NCBI GenBank assembly: GCA_946479705.1
Contig: CAMLHI010000125.1
Span: forward strand, 1-6,317
Origin: an uncultured Oxalobacteraceae bacterium
GTDB taxonomy: Bacteria > Pseudomonadota > Gammaproteobacteria > Burkholderiales > Burkholderiaceae
DNA length: 6,317 nucleotides
Direction of reading: 5' to 3'
In this document: one piece after another, positions 1 to 6,317 of the stretch
Layout: each line of letters opens with the position of its first letter
How positions within the stretch are numbered: position 1 is the stretch's first letter
Notes under the pieces: model-generated
The model's input: the letters and a program-made list of their open reading frames with translations, nothing else
Told to the model about the DNA's origin: nothing
The model's database searches: none
Made by a program: the position numbers and the translations under genes

Positions 1-1751
1 GCCGTCAGCGGCAGCGCGTTGGTGGTGGCGCTGCCGATGCCGTTGTCGATGTGGCCGAACTGCTGCACGTACTGGACAAAGCGCGGCGGGCTGGTGCTGT
101 CGGTTTCGATGGTGGTGCGTTCCAGACCCACACCAAAGAACACCGTGTCGTTCTCGGAGAACGGCACGCCGTAGGACAGGCGCGCGCCGTTCTGCTTGAC
201 CTTGTAACTGCCCAAATTCAGCGCCGGCGGGTTGGACGAGCGCGTGTAGATCTCGAAGGACTGGCTGATGCCGTCGTCGGTGAAGTACGGGTTGGTCTGC
301 GAGAACGCCACCGTGCGGCTGTAGCGGCTGGTATTGAGTTCGATGCCGAGCGTGTTGCCGCTGCCGGCGAAGTTGGCCTGCTGGATCGACGCCGTGAAGG
401 TGAACTTCTCGGCCTGCGAGAAGGCGCCGCCGATCATGAAGTTACCGGTCGGCTTTTCGACCACGGTCAGGTTGACGTCGACCTGGTCGGAGGTGCCCTG
501 GGCTTCCGGCGTGTCGATGGTGACTTCCTTGAAGTAGCCGAGGCGGTCGACGCGGTCGCGCGAGAGCTTGATCTTGTTGCCGTCGTACCAGGAGCCTTCG
601 AACTGGCGGAATTCGCGGCGGATGACTTCATCGCGGGTGATGGTATTGCCCGAGATGGTCATGTGGCGCACGTAGGCGCGCTTGCCCGGATCGATGAAGA
701 AGGTGAAGGCCACCTTGCGGTTCTCGCGGTCGATCTCCGGATTGGCGTTGACGTTGGCGAACGCGTAGCCGAAGGTGCCCATGCGGTCCGAAATGAGCTT
801 GTTGGTGCTGGTGAGCAGTTCGCCCGAGTAGGTCTGGCCGGGCTTGAGCAGCACCAGCTTTTTCAGCTCTTCCTCGCGGCCGAACATCTCGCCATCGAGC
901 TTGATGTCCGAGACGGTGTACTTCTCGCCTTCGGTGATGTTGATGGTGAGGTAGATGTCCTTCTTGTCGGGGGTGATCGCGACCTGGGTCGATTCGACGT
1001 TCGCCTCCAGGTAGCCGCGGTTCAGGTAGAAGGACTTGATGGCCTCGATGTCGCCGGTCAGCTTGGTCTTGGAATACTGGTCGGCCTTGGTGTACCAGCT
1101 GAACCAGCCGTGGGTATTCAACTGCATGGCTTCGCGCAGTTCCTTGTCGCTGAAGGTCTTGTTGCCGACGATGTTGATCTGCTTGATGCGCGCCATGTCG
1201 CCTTCGTCGACGTTGAACATGACGGTGACGCGGTTACGCTCGATCGGGGTGACGGTGGTGGTGATCTTGACGCCGTACAGGCCGTGCGAGAGGTATTGGC
1301 GCTTGAGTTCCTGCTCGGCGCGGTCGACCGAGGCCTTGTCGAAGATCTTCGCCACGCCCACGCCGATGTCGCCCAGCGCCTTGACCAGCATGTCCTTCTC
1401 GAATTCCTTGGTGCCGGTGAAGTCCACGGTGGCGATGGCGGGACGTTCCTCGACCAGTACCACCAGCACGCCGTTTTCTTCTTCCAGGCGCACATCCTTG
1501 AAGAAGCCGGTGGCGTACAGGGCCTTGATGGCGGCAATACTCTTTTCGTCGTCGAAGGTTTCGCCGACCCGCACCGGCAGGTAGCTGAACACCGTGCCCG
1601 CTTCGGTCCGCTGGATGCCTTCCACGCGGATGTCCTTGACGACGAACGGCGACACGGCCAGCGCAGGAGCGGCGCACAGCGCCAGGACAGCTGCGCCGAT
1701 CAGGCTGCGGCGAAAGGAAGGCAAGGCGAAACGATCAGATTGTAATTTCAT
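1..1751 (-). CDS. bamA: Outer-membrane protein assembly factor BamA, N-terminal part (cut by window edge)
   Basis: BamA is the Omp85-family core of the Bam complex, which folds and inserts beta-barrel proteins into the outer membrane. The visible 583 codons cover the signal peptide, the periplasmic domains and the first strands of the barrel; the family is about 770-810 residues long, so the rest lies beyond the window. Residues 1-32 form a Sec signal peptide: a basic FRR n-region, a hydrophobic core and an APALA cleavage site. Five POTRA domains follow, roughly residues 35-103, 104-183, 184-275, 276-355 and 356-433. POTRA5 carries the conserved ISGNTITRDEVIRREFRQ-type segment (366-383) and ends in DQVDVNLTVVEK. 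The barrel begins near residue 437 and includes the NPYFTDDG strand-turn (487-494). The VRGF loop-6 motif is not reached. The ATG at 1751 is forced because an in-frame TAG lies 6 bases upstream. No good Shine-Dalgarno is visible. The gene lies 84 bp after rseP, the usual order; skp normally follows. Confidence 0.97.
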   Translation of the reverse strand, partial: MKLQSDRFALPSFRRSLIGAAVLALCAAPALAVSPFVVKDIRVEGIQRTEAGTVFSYLPVRVGETFDDEKSIAAIKALYATGFFKDVRLEEENGVLVVLVEERPAIATVDFTGTKEFEKDMLVKALGDIGVGVAKIFDKASVDRAEQELKRQYLSHGLYGVKITTTVTPIERNRVTVMFNVDEGDMARIKQINIVGNKTFSDKELREAMQLNTHGWFSWYTKADQYSKTKLTGDIEAIKSFYLNRGYLEANVESTQVAITPDKKDIYLTINITEGEKYTVSDIKLDGEMFGREEELKKLVLLKPGQTYSGELLTSTNKLISDRMGTFGYAFANVNANPEIDRENRKVAFTFFIDPGKRAYVRHMTISGNTITRDEVIRREFRQFEGSWYDGNKIKLSRDRVDRLGYFKEVTIDTPEAQGTSDQVDVNLTVVEKPTGNFMIGGAFSQAEKFTFTASIQQANFAGSGNTLGIELNTSRYSRTVAFSQTNPYFTDDGISQSFEIYTRSSNPPALNLGSYKVKQNGARLSYGVPFSENDTVFFGVGLERTTIETDSTSPPRFVQYVQQFGHIDNGIGSATTNALPLT

Positions 1752-1832
1752 TGGCTAAATCATTGGGTCGATCTTGGGACGGGACACGCGCAAACTGGCG
1801 CGCCAAACCACCTCGTCCGGGAATGCGCAGGC

Positions 1833-1844
1833 CTGTCATGACAG
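1833..1844. repeat. 12-bp perfect palindrome over the rseP stop codon
   Basis: CTGTCATGACAG is a perfect palindrome that includes the rseP TGA stop (1836-1838). It has no spacer, so it would make a poor RNA hairpin. As DNA it could be a site for a dimeric regulator ahead of bamA, but a chance occurrence in 6.3 kb is also quite possible. Confidence 0.2.
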
Positions 1845-3179
1845 CAGCCGTGCGACGTCGTTGAAGACCGCAAGGGCCATCAGCATGAGCAATAGTCCCA
1901 CGCCGGCGCGTTGTGCATACTCTCCAACGCGAGCGGGCAAGGGGCGCCCGGTCAAAACTTCCAGCGAATAATACAGCAAAAGACCACCGTCCAGAACCGG
2001 AATTGGTAACAGATTCATCACGCCCAGACTGATGCTCACGAGGGCGATGAAGCGCACGAATTCGACCGCGCCGGCGCGCGCGGTCTGGCCGGCGTAGTCG
2101 GCGATGGTGATCGGGCCGGTGACATTTTTGAGCGAGACTTCGCCGGTGATCATCTTGCCGATCATTTTCAGCTGCATGGCCGACCAGTACCAGCAGGCCT
2201 GCCCGGCCTTGACCACGGCGTCGATGGGGCCGTACTGCGGCGTGACCATCTCGGGCGGGCCGCCCAGTTCGGCGCCGATGCGGGCCAGCTTGAGCTGCGG
2301 GTCGATGCGCGGCGCCACCGTCAGCTGCAGGCGCTCCTGGCCGCGCTGCACCGTCAGCGCCAGCGGAGCGCCGTTCGAGGCGACAATCATTTCGCGCAAG
2401 GACAGGTCGTCGGCCACGGGCCGCTCGCCCACCGCCAGCACCAGGTCGTCCTGGCGCAGGCCGGCCTGTTCGGCGGCGCCACCCGGCAGCACGCGCCCAA
2501 TGCGCGCCGGCGGCCGCGCCAGGGTGAGTCCCATCGGGGTCAGGAAATCGCTCTCCACGTCAAGCTTGGCCAGGGTCTCGGACGCCAGCTGCGCACTGAT
2601 GCGCCCTCCTCCGGCCTGCGTCACTTCGAGCTGGGCGTCGGTCTTGTCGAGCACCGATTCCATCAGTTCCATACGCAGTTCCGACCAGGTGGCAACCAGC
2701 TTGCCGTTGACGCCGACGATCCGGTCGCCGCCGCGCAGGCCGGCCTGGTAGGCAGCGCTGGTCTCGGGCATGGCGCGGATGCGGGTCGACGGCTCCGGCA
2801 TGCCATGCATATACAGGCCGGCGAACAGCAGGATGGCCAGCACGAAGTTGGCGATGGGGCCGGCGGCCACGATGGCGATGCGCTGCCAGACGCTCTTGCC
2901 GGTAAATTCGCGGCCGGCGTCGCGCGGGTCGGTCAGCGCGGTGGACGGGTCGCGGTTGTCCAGCATCTTGACGTAGCCGCCCAGCGGCAGCGCGGAGATG
3001 GCCCACTCGGTCTGGTCGGGGCCGAACTTGCGCGACCAGACCACCTTGCCGATGCCGAGCGAGAAGCGCAGCACCTTCACCCCGCACAGGCGCGCCACCA
3101 GATAGTGGCCCAGCTCGTGAAAGACGATCAGCGGCCCGAGCGCCAGCAGGAAGGCGATGGCCGTGTGCAGCAGGTTCAT
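1836..3179 (-). CDS. rseP: Site-2 intramembrane zinc metalloprotease RseP
   Basis: RseP is an inner-membrane protease (family M50) that cuts the anti-sigma factor RseA within the membrane after DegS cleavage. This releases sigma-E when outer-membrane proteins misfold; the family also clears remnant signal peptides. The product is 447 residues, normal for the family. The zinc site HELGH is at residues 21-25 in the first membrane segment, and the second active-site motif [11 protein letters not shown] at 389-399 supplies Asp397. Membrane segments lie near 5-22, 100-124, 373-395 and 420-440. Two periplasmic PDZ domains lie between them, at about 128-215 and 225-290. [11 protein letters not shown] loop at 68-77 matches the membrane-associated beta loop, and [10 protein letters not shown] is at 355-364. 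I chose the ATG at 3179, which overlaps the dxr stop as ATGA. A TTG-initiated frame from 3209 would add 10 residues before the membrane segment and is unlikely. The target RseA is not in this window. Confidence 0.97.
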   Translation of the reverse strand: MNLLHTAIAFLLALGPLIVFHELGHYLVARLCGVKVLRFSLGIGKVVWSRKFGPDQTEWAISALPLGGYVKMLDNRDPSTALTDPRDAGREFTGKSVWQRIAIVAAGPIANFVLAILLFAGLYMHGMPEPSTRIRAMPETSAAYQAGLRGGDRIVGVNGKLVATWSELRMELMESVLDKTDAQLEVTQAGGGRISAQLASETLAKLDVESDFLTPMGLTLARPPARIGRVLPGGAAEQAGLRQDDLVLAVGERPVADDLSLREMIVASNGAPLALTVQRGQERLQLTVAPRIDPQLKLARIGAELGGPPEMVTPQYGPIDAVVKAGQACWYWSAMQLKMIGKMITGEVSLKNVTGPITIADYAGQTARAGAVEFVRFIALVSISLGVMNLLPIPVLDGGLLLYYSLEVLTGRPLPARVGEYAQRAGVGLLLMLMALAVFNDVARLLS

Positions 3180-4357
3180 CTGGCGATGTCCGCGATCAGG
3201 CGCGCGCAAGCGGACCGCGCGCGCGCATCCTCGGCCATCACGGCCTCGATGCTGGTGGCCGCGCCATGGCCGTTTTCATGCATGACGCGCCCGATCACCC
3301 GGTCGATGTCGCGAAAGCCGATGCGTTCGTCGAGGAAGGCCTGCACCGCCACTTCATTGGCGGCATTGAGCAGGGCCGGCGCGGTGCCGCCGGCTTCCAG
3401 GGCGTCGAAAGCCAGCTTCAGGCAGGGGAAGCGCTGGAAGTCGGGTTTGCTGAAATGGAGCTGGCCGACGCTGGTCAGGTCGAGCTGGGCCACGCCCGAT
3501 TCGATCCGCTCGGGGAAGGCCAGCGCGTTGGCGATCGGGGTGCGCATGTCCGGGTTGCCCAGTTCGGCGATGACGGAGCCGTCGATATAGGAGACCATCG
3601 AATGGATCACGCTTTGCGGGTGGATCACCACCTCGATCAGCGCGGCCGGGGCGCCGAACAGCCAGTGCGCCTCGATCACTTCCAGGCCCTTGTTCATCAT
3701 GGTGGCCGAATCGACCGATATCTTGCGGCCCATGACCCAGTTCGGGTGGGCGCAGGCCTGGTCCGGCGTGACGGCGTCGAGCGTCTCGACGGCGCGCTGC
3801 AGGAACGGGCCGCCCGACGCGGTCAGGACGATCTTGGCCACGCCCGCCTGGCCGGGCTGGCGCGCGTAGGTGGCCGGCAGCGACTGGAAGATCGCATTGT
3901 GTTCGCTGTCGATCGGCAGCAGGGTGGCGCCGTGCTCGCGCACCGCGTCCATGAACAGCTGGCCGGACATGACCAGCGCTTCCTTGTTGGCCAGCAGGAT
4001 CTTCTTGCCGGCCTTGGCGGCGGCCAGGGTGGGCGCCAGGCCGGCCGCGCCGACGATGGCGGCCATCACGGTGTCGGTCTCGGCGCAGAAGGCGACTTCG
4101 CACAGGGCCGCTTCGCCATGATCGACTTGGGTGCGCAGGCCGTGGCCGCGCAGCAGCTGGGTCAGGCGGGAGGCCGCGTCGGCCGTGCCGACCACCGCGC
4201 GCGCCGGCTTGAACTGCAGGCACTGGGCGGCCAGCTCCTCGACGCGGGCATGGGCGGTCAGGGCGTAGACCTGGTATTTGTCCGGATGGCGGGCCAGCAC
4301 GTCGAGCGTCGAGACCCCGATCGAACCGGTGGCGCCGAGAATGGTGATGCGTTGCAT
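3176..4357 (-). CDS. dxr: 1-deoxy-D-xylulose 5-phosphate reductoisomerase (Dxr/IspC)
   Basis: Dxr is a cytosolic enzyme that rearranges and reduces DXP to 2-C-methyl-D-erythritol 4-phosphate with NADPH and a divalent metal. This is the committed step of the MEP isoprenoid pathway and the target of fosmidomycin. The protein is 393 residues, the usual length. The NADPH-binding GATGSIG is at residues 8-14 and NKEALV at 124-129. The metal ligands are Asp150 and Glu152 in [15 protein letters not shown] (147-160) and Glu226 in MNKGLE. The substrate-binding flexible loop HPNWVMGRK (204-212) carries the conserved His204 and Trp207, with Ser217, Asn222 and Lys223 after it. All of these match the E. 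coli residues when shifted by about five positions in the second half. The ATG at 4357 is preceded by a strong AGGAAAGAG site. The gene starts 10 bp after cdsA and its TGA overlaps the rseP start. Together with uppS this puts an early and a late step of polyprenyl carrier synthesis in one unit. Confidence 0.98.
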   Translation of the reverse strand: MQRITILGATGSIGVSTLDVLARHPDKYQVYALTAHARVEELAAQCLQFKPARAVVGTADAASRLTQLLRGHGLRTQVDHGEAALCEVAFCAETDTVMAAIVGAAGLAPTLAAAKAGKKILLANKEALVMSGQLFMDAVREHGATLLPIDSEHNAIFQSLPATYARQPGQAGVAKIVLTASGGPFLQRAVETLDAVTPDQACAHPNWVMGRKISVDSATMMNKGLEVIEAHWLFGAPAALIEVVIHPQSVIHSMVSYIDGSVIAELGNPDMRTPIANALAFPERIESGVAQLDLTSVGQLHFSKPDFQRFPCLKLAFDALEAGGTAPALLNAANEVAVQAFLDERIGFRDIDRVIGRVMHENGHGAATSIEAVMAEDARARSACARLIADIAR

Positions 4358-4360
4358 GTA

Positions 4361-4369
4361 CTCTTTCCT
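4361..4369 (-). promoter_or_regulatory. Strong ribosome binding site of dxr, overlapping the cdsA stop codon
   Basis: The minus strand reads AGGAAAGAG, then TAC, then the dxr ATG. The first two bases of this site are the last two bases of the cdsA TAG stop codon. It is the clearest Shine-Dalgarno in the window and supports the dxr start at 4357. Ribosomes could load here independently of cdsA translation, although the 10-bp gap also allows re-initiation. Confidence 0.85.
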
Positions 4370-5201
4370 ACAGCTGGCTGTGGATCAGCGCCGCCAGCGG
4401 CAGCACGGGAATCAGCGCGTCGATGCGGTCCAGCACCCCGCCGTGGCCGGGCAGCAGATTGCTGCTGTCCTTGACGCCGGCGCGGCGCTTCAATTGGGAT
4501 TCGAACAGGTCGCCGACGATGCTGGCGGCCACCAGCACGGCCAGGATGCCGAACAGCGCGGCCCAGCCCAGCTTGGCCTGCACGTGCACGGCAAAGGTGT
4601 CGGCCAGGATCGGCGCCCCGGACACCACCGACAGCGCGGCCAGCACCAGCACCGCGATGCCGCCGCCGATGGCGCCTTCCCAGGACTTGCCCGGGGAGAT
4701 GGTGGGCGCCAGCTTGCGCTTGCCGAAGGCCTTGCCGGCGAAGTAGGCGCCGATGTCGGCGATCCAGACCAGCGCCATCACCGACAGCAGGTAGACCGGC
4801 GAATGGCGGAAGAACATGACGATGGCGGCGAAGCAGGCCACGATGGAGATGGCGTACAGGCTGCCGTTCATGGTGTTGCGCGGGCCGCTGGGCGGCGGCA
4901 GGCCGACCTTCAGCGAGGGCACGAAGCGCAGCAGCCAGATGATGGTCGAGAAGGCGAACCAGAAAATCAGGGCCGGGGTCTGGGCACGGTACAGGAAGGT
5001 GTAGGCAAAGGCCGCGGTCCAGAACAGGCTGATGATCAGCGCCTGCTTGCGCGGCGACTGGAACAGCTGGAAGGCTTCGGTCTCGGCGGCCAGCAGGAAG
5101 ACCAGCAGCACGGCCGCGAAAGCCGGGAACCAGCCGCCGAACAGTACCGCCAGCAGGACCACGAGAAGAACGACCGCAGTGACGATCCGGGTTTTCAGCA
5201 T
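4368..5201 (-). CDS. cdsA: Phosphatidate cytidylyltransferase (CDP-diglyceride synthase) CdsA
   Basis: CdsA is an integral inner-membrane enzyme that joins phosphatidic acid and CTP to give CDP-diacylglycerol, the precursor of phosphatidylethanolamine, phosphatidylglycerol and cardiolipin. The product has 277 residues, close to the usual 270-285. It is mostly hydrophobic, with about eight likely membrane segments; the first runs from about 6 to 21. The family signature fits fully at residues 235-261: [13 protein letters not shown], then LLPGHGG, then VLDRID. The conserved upstream elements [17 protein letters not shown] (147-163), SPGKSWEG (169-176) and GDLFES (230-235) are also present. I chose the ATG at 5201 because the hydrophobic N-terminus starts there and because it overlaps the uppS stop by one base (TGATG). 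The frame stays open upstream to 5531, but that part is an arginine-rich shadow of uppS. No strong Shine-Dalgarno precedes the ATG, so translation is probably coupled to uppS. Confidence 0.97.
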   Translation of the reverse strand: MLKTRIVTAVVLLVVLLAVLFGGWFPAFAAVLLVFLLAAETEAFQLFQSPRKQALIISLFWTAAFAYTFLYRAQTPALIFWFAFSTIIWLLRFVPSLKVGLPPPSGPRNTMNGSLYAISIVACFAAIVMFFRHSPVYLLSVMALVWIADIGAYFAGKAFGKRKLAPTISPGKSWEGAIGGGIAVLVLAALSVVSGAPILADTFAVHVQAKLGWAALFGILAVLVAASIVGDLFESQLKRRAGVKDSSNLLPGHGGVLDRIDALIPVLPLAALIHSQL

Positions 5202-5950
5202 CAGCTTTTCTTGTTCAGTTGGGCGCCGGTGCGGCCGAAGCGGCGCTCGCGGCTTTGATAGGACGCGATCGCGGCGTCCAGCGAGGCGATCGAGAAGTCG
5301 GGCCAGTAGGTGTCGGTGAAGTACAGCTCCGAGTAGGCCAGCTGCCACAGCAGGAAGTTGGAGATGCGCTGCTCGCCGCCGGTGCGGATGAACAGGTCCG
5401 GCTCGGGCGCGTAGGCCATGGCCAGGTGTTCGGAGAGCTGCTCTTCGGTGAATGCGCTGGCGCCCGGATGGGCCGCGGCCATCTTGCTGGCGGCCTGGAT
5501 AATATCCCAGCGGCCGCCGTAATTGGCGCACACCGTCACCGTCAGGCGGGTGTTGTTGGCGGTGCGGCGCTCGGCGGCGGCGATCATGTCGCGCAGCTTG
5601 ACGTCGAAACGGCTGAGGTCGCCCACCACCTTCAGGCGGATATTATTGGCGTGCATCTTCGCCACTTCGCGTTCGAGCGCCGTGACGAACAGGCGCATCA
5701 GCAGCGACACTTCCTCTTCCGGGCGGCGCCAGTTTTCCGAGGAAAAGGCAAACAGGGTGAGGTATTCGACGCCGCGCAGGGCGCAGGCTTCGACCACATC
5801 GCGCACCGCTTCGACGCCCTTGACGTGGCCGGCCACGCGCGGCAGGAAGCGCTTGGTCGCCCAGCGGCCGTTGCCGTCCATGATGATGGCAACGTGACGC
5901 GGCACCGTAGCCACTTCGGGGACTTCTGTCGTCGAACTCTTGAAAATCAT
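5201..5950 (-). CDS. uppS: (2Z,6E)-farnesyl-diphosphate-dependent undecaprenyl diphosphate synthase UppS (IspU)
   Basis: UppS is a cis-prenyltransferase that adds eight isopentenyl units to farnesyl diphosphate, giving the C55 lipid that carries peptidoglycan and O-antigen units across the inner membrane. From the ATG at 5950 it is 249 residues, like E. coli UppS (253). Catalytic Asp25 sits in [10 protein letters not shown] (22-31), which also supplies Arg29. His42, Phe69, Asn73 and Arg76 (the last three around FSSENWRR) follow. The family signature [15 protein letters not shown] (185-199) gives Arg189, Arg195 and Ser197, with Glu208 in the following YSELYF. All match known E. coli catalytic or substrate-binding positions shifted by one to five residues. 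The start has an AGGA only three bases upstream (5954-5957), rather close. The frame stays open to a TTG at 6052 and has an ATG at 6004, but both would add a tail lacking family features, and the TTG lies inside the hairpin at 6039-6065. Confidence 0.97.
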   Translation of the reverse strand: MIFKSSTTEVPEVATVPRHVAIIMDGNGRWATKRFLPRVAGHVKGVEAVRDVVEACALRGVEYLTLFAFSSENWRRPEEEVSLLMRLFVTALEREVAKMHANNIRLKVVGDLSRFDVKLRDMIAAAERRTANNTRLTVTVCANYGGRWDIIQAASKMAAAHPGASAFTEEQLSEHLAMAYAPEPDLFIRTGGEQRISNFLLWQLAYSELYFTDTYWPDFSIASLDAAIASYQSRERRFGRTGAQLNKKS

Positions 5951-5975
5951 AAATCCTGACTGGATGGGGGATCTG

Positions 5976-6003
5976 TGCAAGGGCGCTATATTACTCCCTT
6001 GCA
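5976..6003 (-). repeat. Inverted repeat around an AT-rich box upstream of uppS (possible operator, promoter or leader hairpin)
   Basis: Perfect 8-base arms TGCAAGGG (5976-5983) and CCCTTGCA (5996-6003) flank a 12-base AT-rich spacer. On the minus strand the spacer contains TAATAT (5988-5993), which resembles a -10 element 38 bases before the uppS ATG. I see no good -35 hexamer at 16-18 bases upstream; AGGCGG occupies that place. It may be a weak or activator-dependent promoter with a symmetric binding site, or the arms may form a stem in the mRNA leader. The repeat itself is seen in the sequence; any function is inference. Confidence 0.4.
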
Positions 6004-6038
6004 TGCGAACCCGCCTTGAAAACCGTTCGCTGAAAATT

Positions 6039-6065
6039 AGCGTTCCCGCCAAGTGCGGGAACGCT
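6039..6065 (-). terminator. Terminator-like hairpin between frr and uppS
   Basis: A perfect 11-bp inverted repeat, AGCGTTCCCGC and GCGGGAACGCT, encloses a 5-base loop. On the minus strand it is followed by AATTTTC, a short T-run, and it starts 49 bases after the frr stop codon. The stem is stable and GC-rich. The T-run of four is weak, so termination may be partial. There is no T-run on the plus-strand side, so it acts, if at all, on leftward transcripts from frr. Confidence 0.7.
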
Positions 6066-6080
6066 GGGTGATTCTTGTGG

Positions 6081-6103
6081 GGTGGCGCAGCCTTGCCGCC
6101 ACC
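6081..6103 (-). repeat. Hairpin just after the frr stop codon
   Basis: On the minus strand the 7-base arms GGTGGCG and CGCCACC enclose a 9-base loop, beginning 11 bases after the frr TAG. No T-run follows, so it is not a classical terminator on its own. It may protect the frr mRNA 3' end or act with the hairpin at 6039-6065. Confidence 0.45.
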
Positions 6104-6114
6104 TTCACGTCTTC

Positions 6115-6317
6115 CTAAACCGTCAACACTTCTTTCTCTTTCTCACTGACCAGCTTGTCGATGTCGACGACGAACTTGTCGGTCAGTTTCTGGATCTCTT
6201 CCGAGGCGCGGCGCTCATCGTCTTCCGAGCAGGCCTTGTCCTTGACCATTTTCTTGAACGCTTCGTTGGCATCGCGGCGGATATTGCGCACGGCGATCTT
6301 GGCGTCTTCCGCTTCGC
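6115..6317 (-). CDS. frr: Ribosome recycling factor, C-terminal part (cut by window edge)
   Basis: RRF works with EF-G in the cytosol to split the post-termination ribosome into subunits and release mRNA and tRNA. The last 66 codons of about 185 are visible; the start lies beyond the right edge. The visible part opens with [20 protein letters not shown], the hallmark VRNIRRDAN segment of the long helical domain I. It continues through a [17 protein letters not shown] stretch to the C-terminal helix ending KEKEVLTV and a TAG stop at 6115-6117. This matches the RRF C-terminal half closely and without gaps. In proteobacteria frr usually follows pyrH (UMP kinase), so pyrH is expected just to the right. 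Two hairpins between frr and uppS suggest that frr belongs mainly to the upstream transcript. Confidence 0.97.
   Translation of the reverse strand, partial: EAEDAKIAVRNIRRDANEAFKKMVKDKACSEDDERRASEEIQKLTDKFVVDIDKLVSEKEKEVLTV

Noticed and set aside
1698..1718. Possible twin-arginine signal (SFRRSLI) in BamA
   Set aside because: BamA is exported unfolded by Sec. The motif lacks the usual S-R-R-x-F-L-K form, and the short hydrophobic core with APALA is an ordinary Sec signal.
51..1745. 564-codon open frame on the plus strand
   Set aside because: It is the exact antisense of bamA, codon for codon, open only because bamA avoids TTA, CTA and TCA. The product has no recognisable domain, while the minus strand gives a full BamA.
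1796..1805. Palindrome TGGCGCGCCA between rseP and bamA
   Set aside because: A short, GC-only palindrome is expected by chance in such GC-rich DNA, and no T-run follows it, so it is not a terminator.
3266..4474. 402-codon open frame on the plus strand opposite dxr
   Set aside because: It is an exact antisense mirror of dxr codons running past the dxr start into cdsA, low in complexity and rich in G, A, Q and R; the dxr frame has all catalytic residues.
4278..5258. 326-codon open frame on the plus strand opposite cdsA
   Set aside because: It is the exact antisense frame of cdsA and gives a hydrophilic Q/G/D/H-rich product with no family features.
5202..5531. 110-codon N-terminal extension of cdsA starting at a GTG
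   Set aside because: The extension is an arginine- and proline-rich shadow of uppS. CdsA normally begins with a hydrophobic segment, which is found right after the ATG at 5201.
5951..6052. 34-codon N-terminal extension of uppS from a TTG at 6052
   Set aside because: The start codon would lie inside the terminator-like hairpin, the extra residues match no UppS feature, and the ATG at 5950 gives the normal length.
1..6317. Search for a new defence, mobile or biosynthetic system
   Set aside because: Every stretch longer than about 170 bases is covered by a conserved housekeeping gene in its usual order. There are no direct-repeat arrays, transposase-like genes, tRNA genes or shifts in base use.

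Overview
The window is a dense, single-direction block of housekeeping genes, all read on the minus strand. In transcription order (right to left) it holds the 3' end of frr (ribosome recycling factor), uppS (undecaprenyl diphosphate synthase), cdsA (CDP-diglyceride synthase), dxr (DXP reductoisomerase), rseP (site-2 protease of the sigma-E pathway) and the first about 583 codons of bamA (outer-membrane protein assembly factor). Both end genes are cut by the window edges, not by mutation. The plus strand carries no gene I can support; its long open frames mirror the codons of the real genes.

The gene set, the frr-uppS-cdsA-dxr-rseP-bamA order, the high GC content and the protein sequences point to a Gram-negative proteobacterium, most likely a betaproteobacterium. 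The UppS, RseP and RRF sequences look like those of Burkholderiales, perhaps Oxalobacteraceae (Massilia/Janthinobacterium-like). That family-level placement is inferred from memory of related proteins, not from a search.

Layout: 6115-6317 is the end of frr. The 164-bp gap 5951-6114 is the only sizeable gap near a gene start. It contains two hairpins downstream of frr, the second followed by a short T-run and so terminator-like. A third inverted repeat surrounds an AT-rich box just upstream of uppS. From uppS on, the genes are packed tightly: uppS and cdsA share one base (TGATG), cdsA and dxr are 10 bp apart with the dxr ribosome binding site overlapping the cdsA stop codon, and dxr and rseP overlap by 4 bp (ATGA). 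rseP and bamA are separated by 84 bp. This suggests one uppS-cdsA-dxr-rseP transcription unit, probably running on into bamA, separated from frr by partial or full termination.

The genes share an envelope theme. Dxr commits carbon to the MEP isoprenoid pathway, which supplies the C5 units that UppS polymerises into the C55 lipid carrier for peptidoglycan and O-antigen. CdsA makes CDP-diacylglycerol for phospholipids. RseP releases sigma-E activity when outer-membrane assembly fails, and BamA is the core of the machine that assembles outer-membrane proteins. I see no mobile element, CRISPR array, RNA gene, pseudogene or foreign-looking segment, and no sign of a novel system. The points worth a second look are small regulatory structures in the two intergenic gaps.
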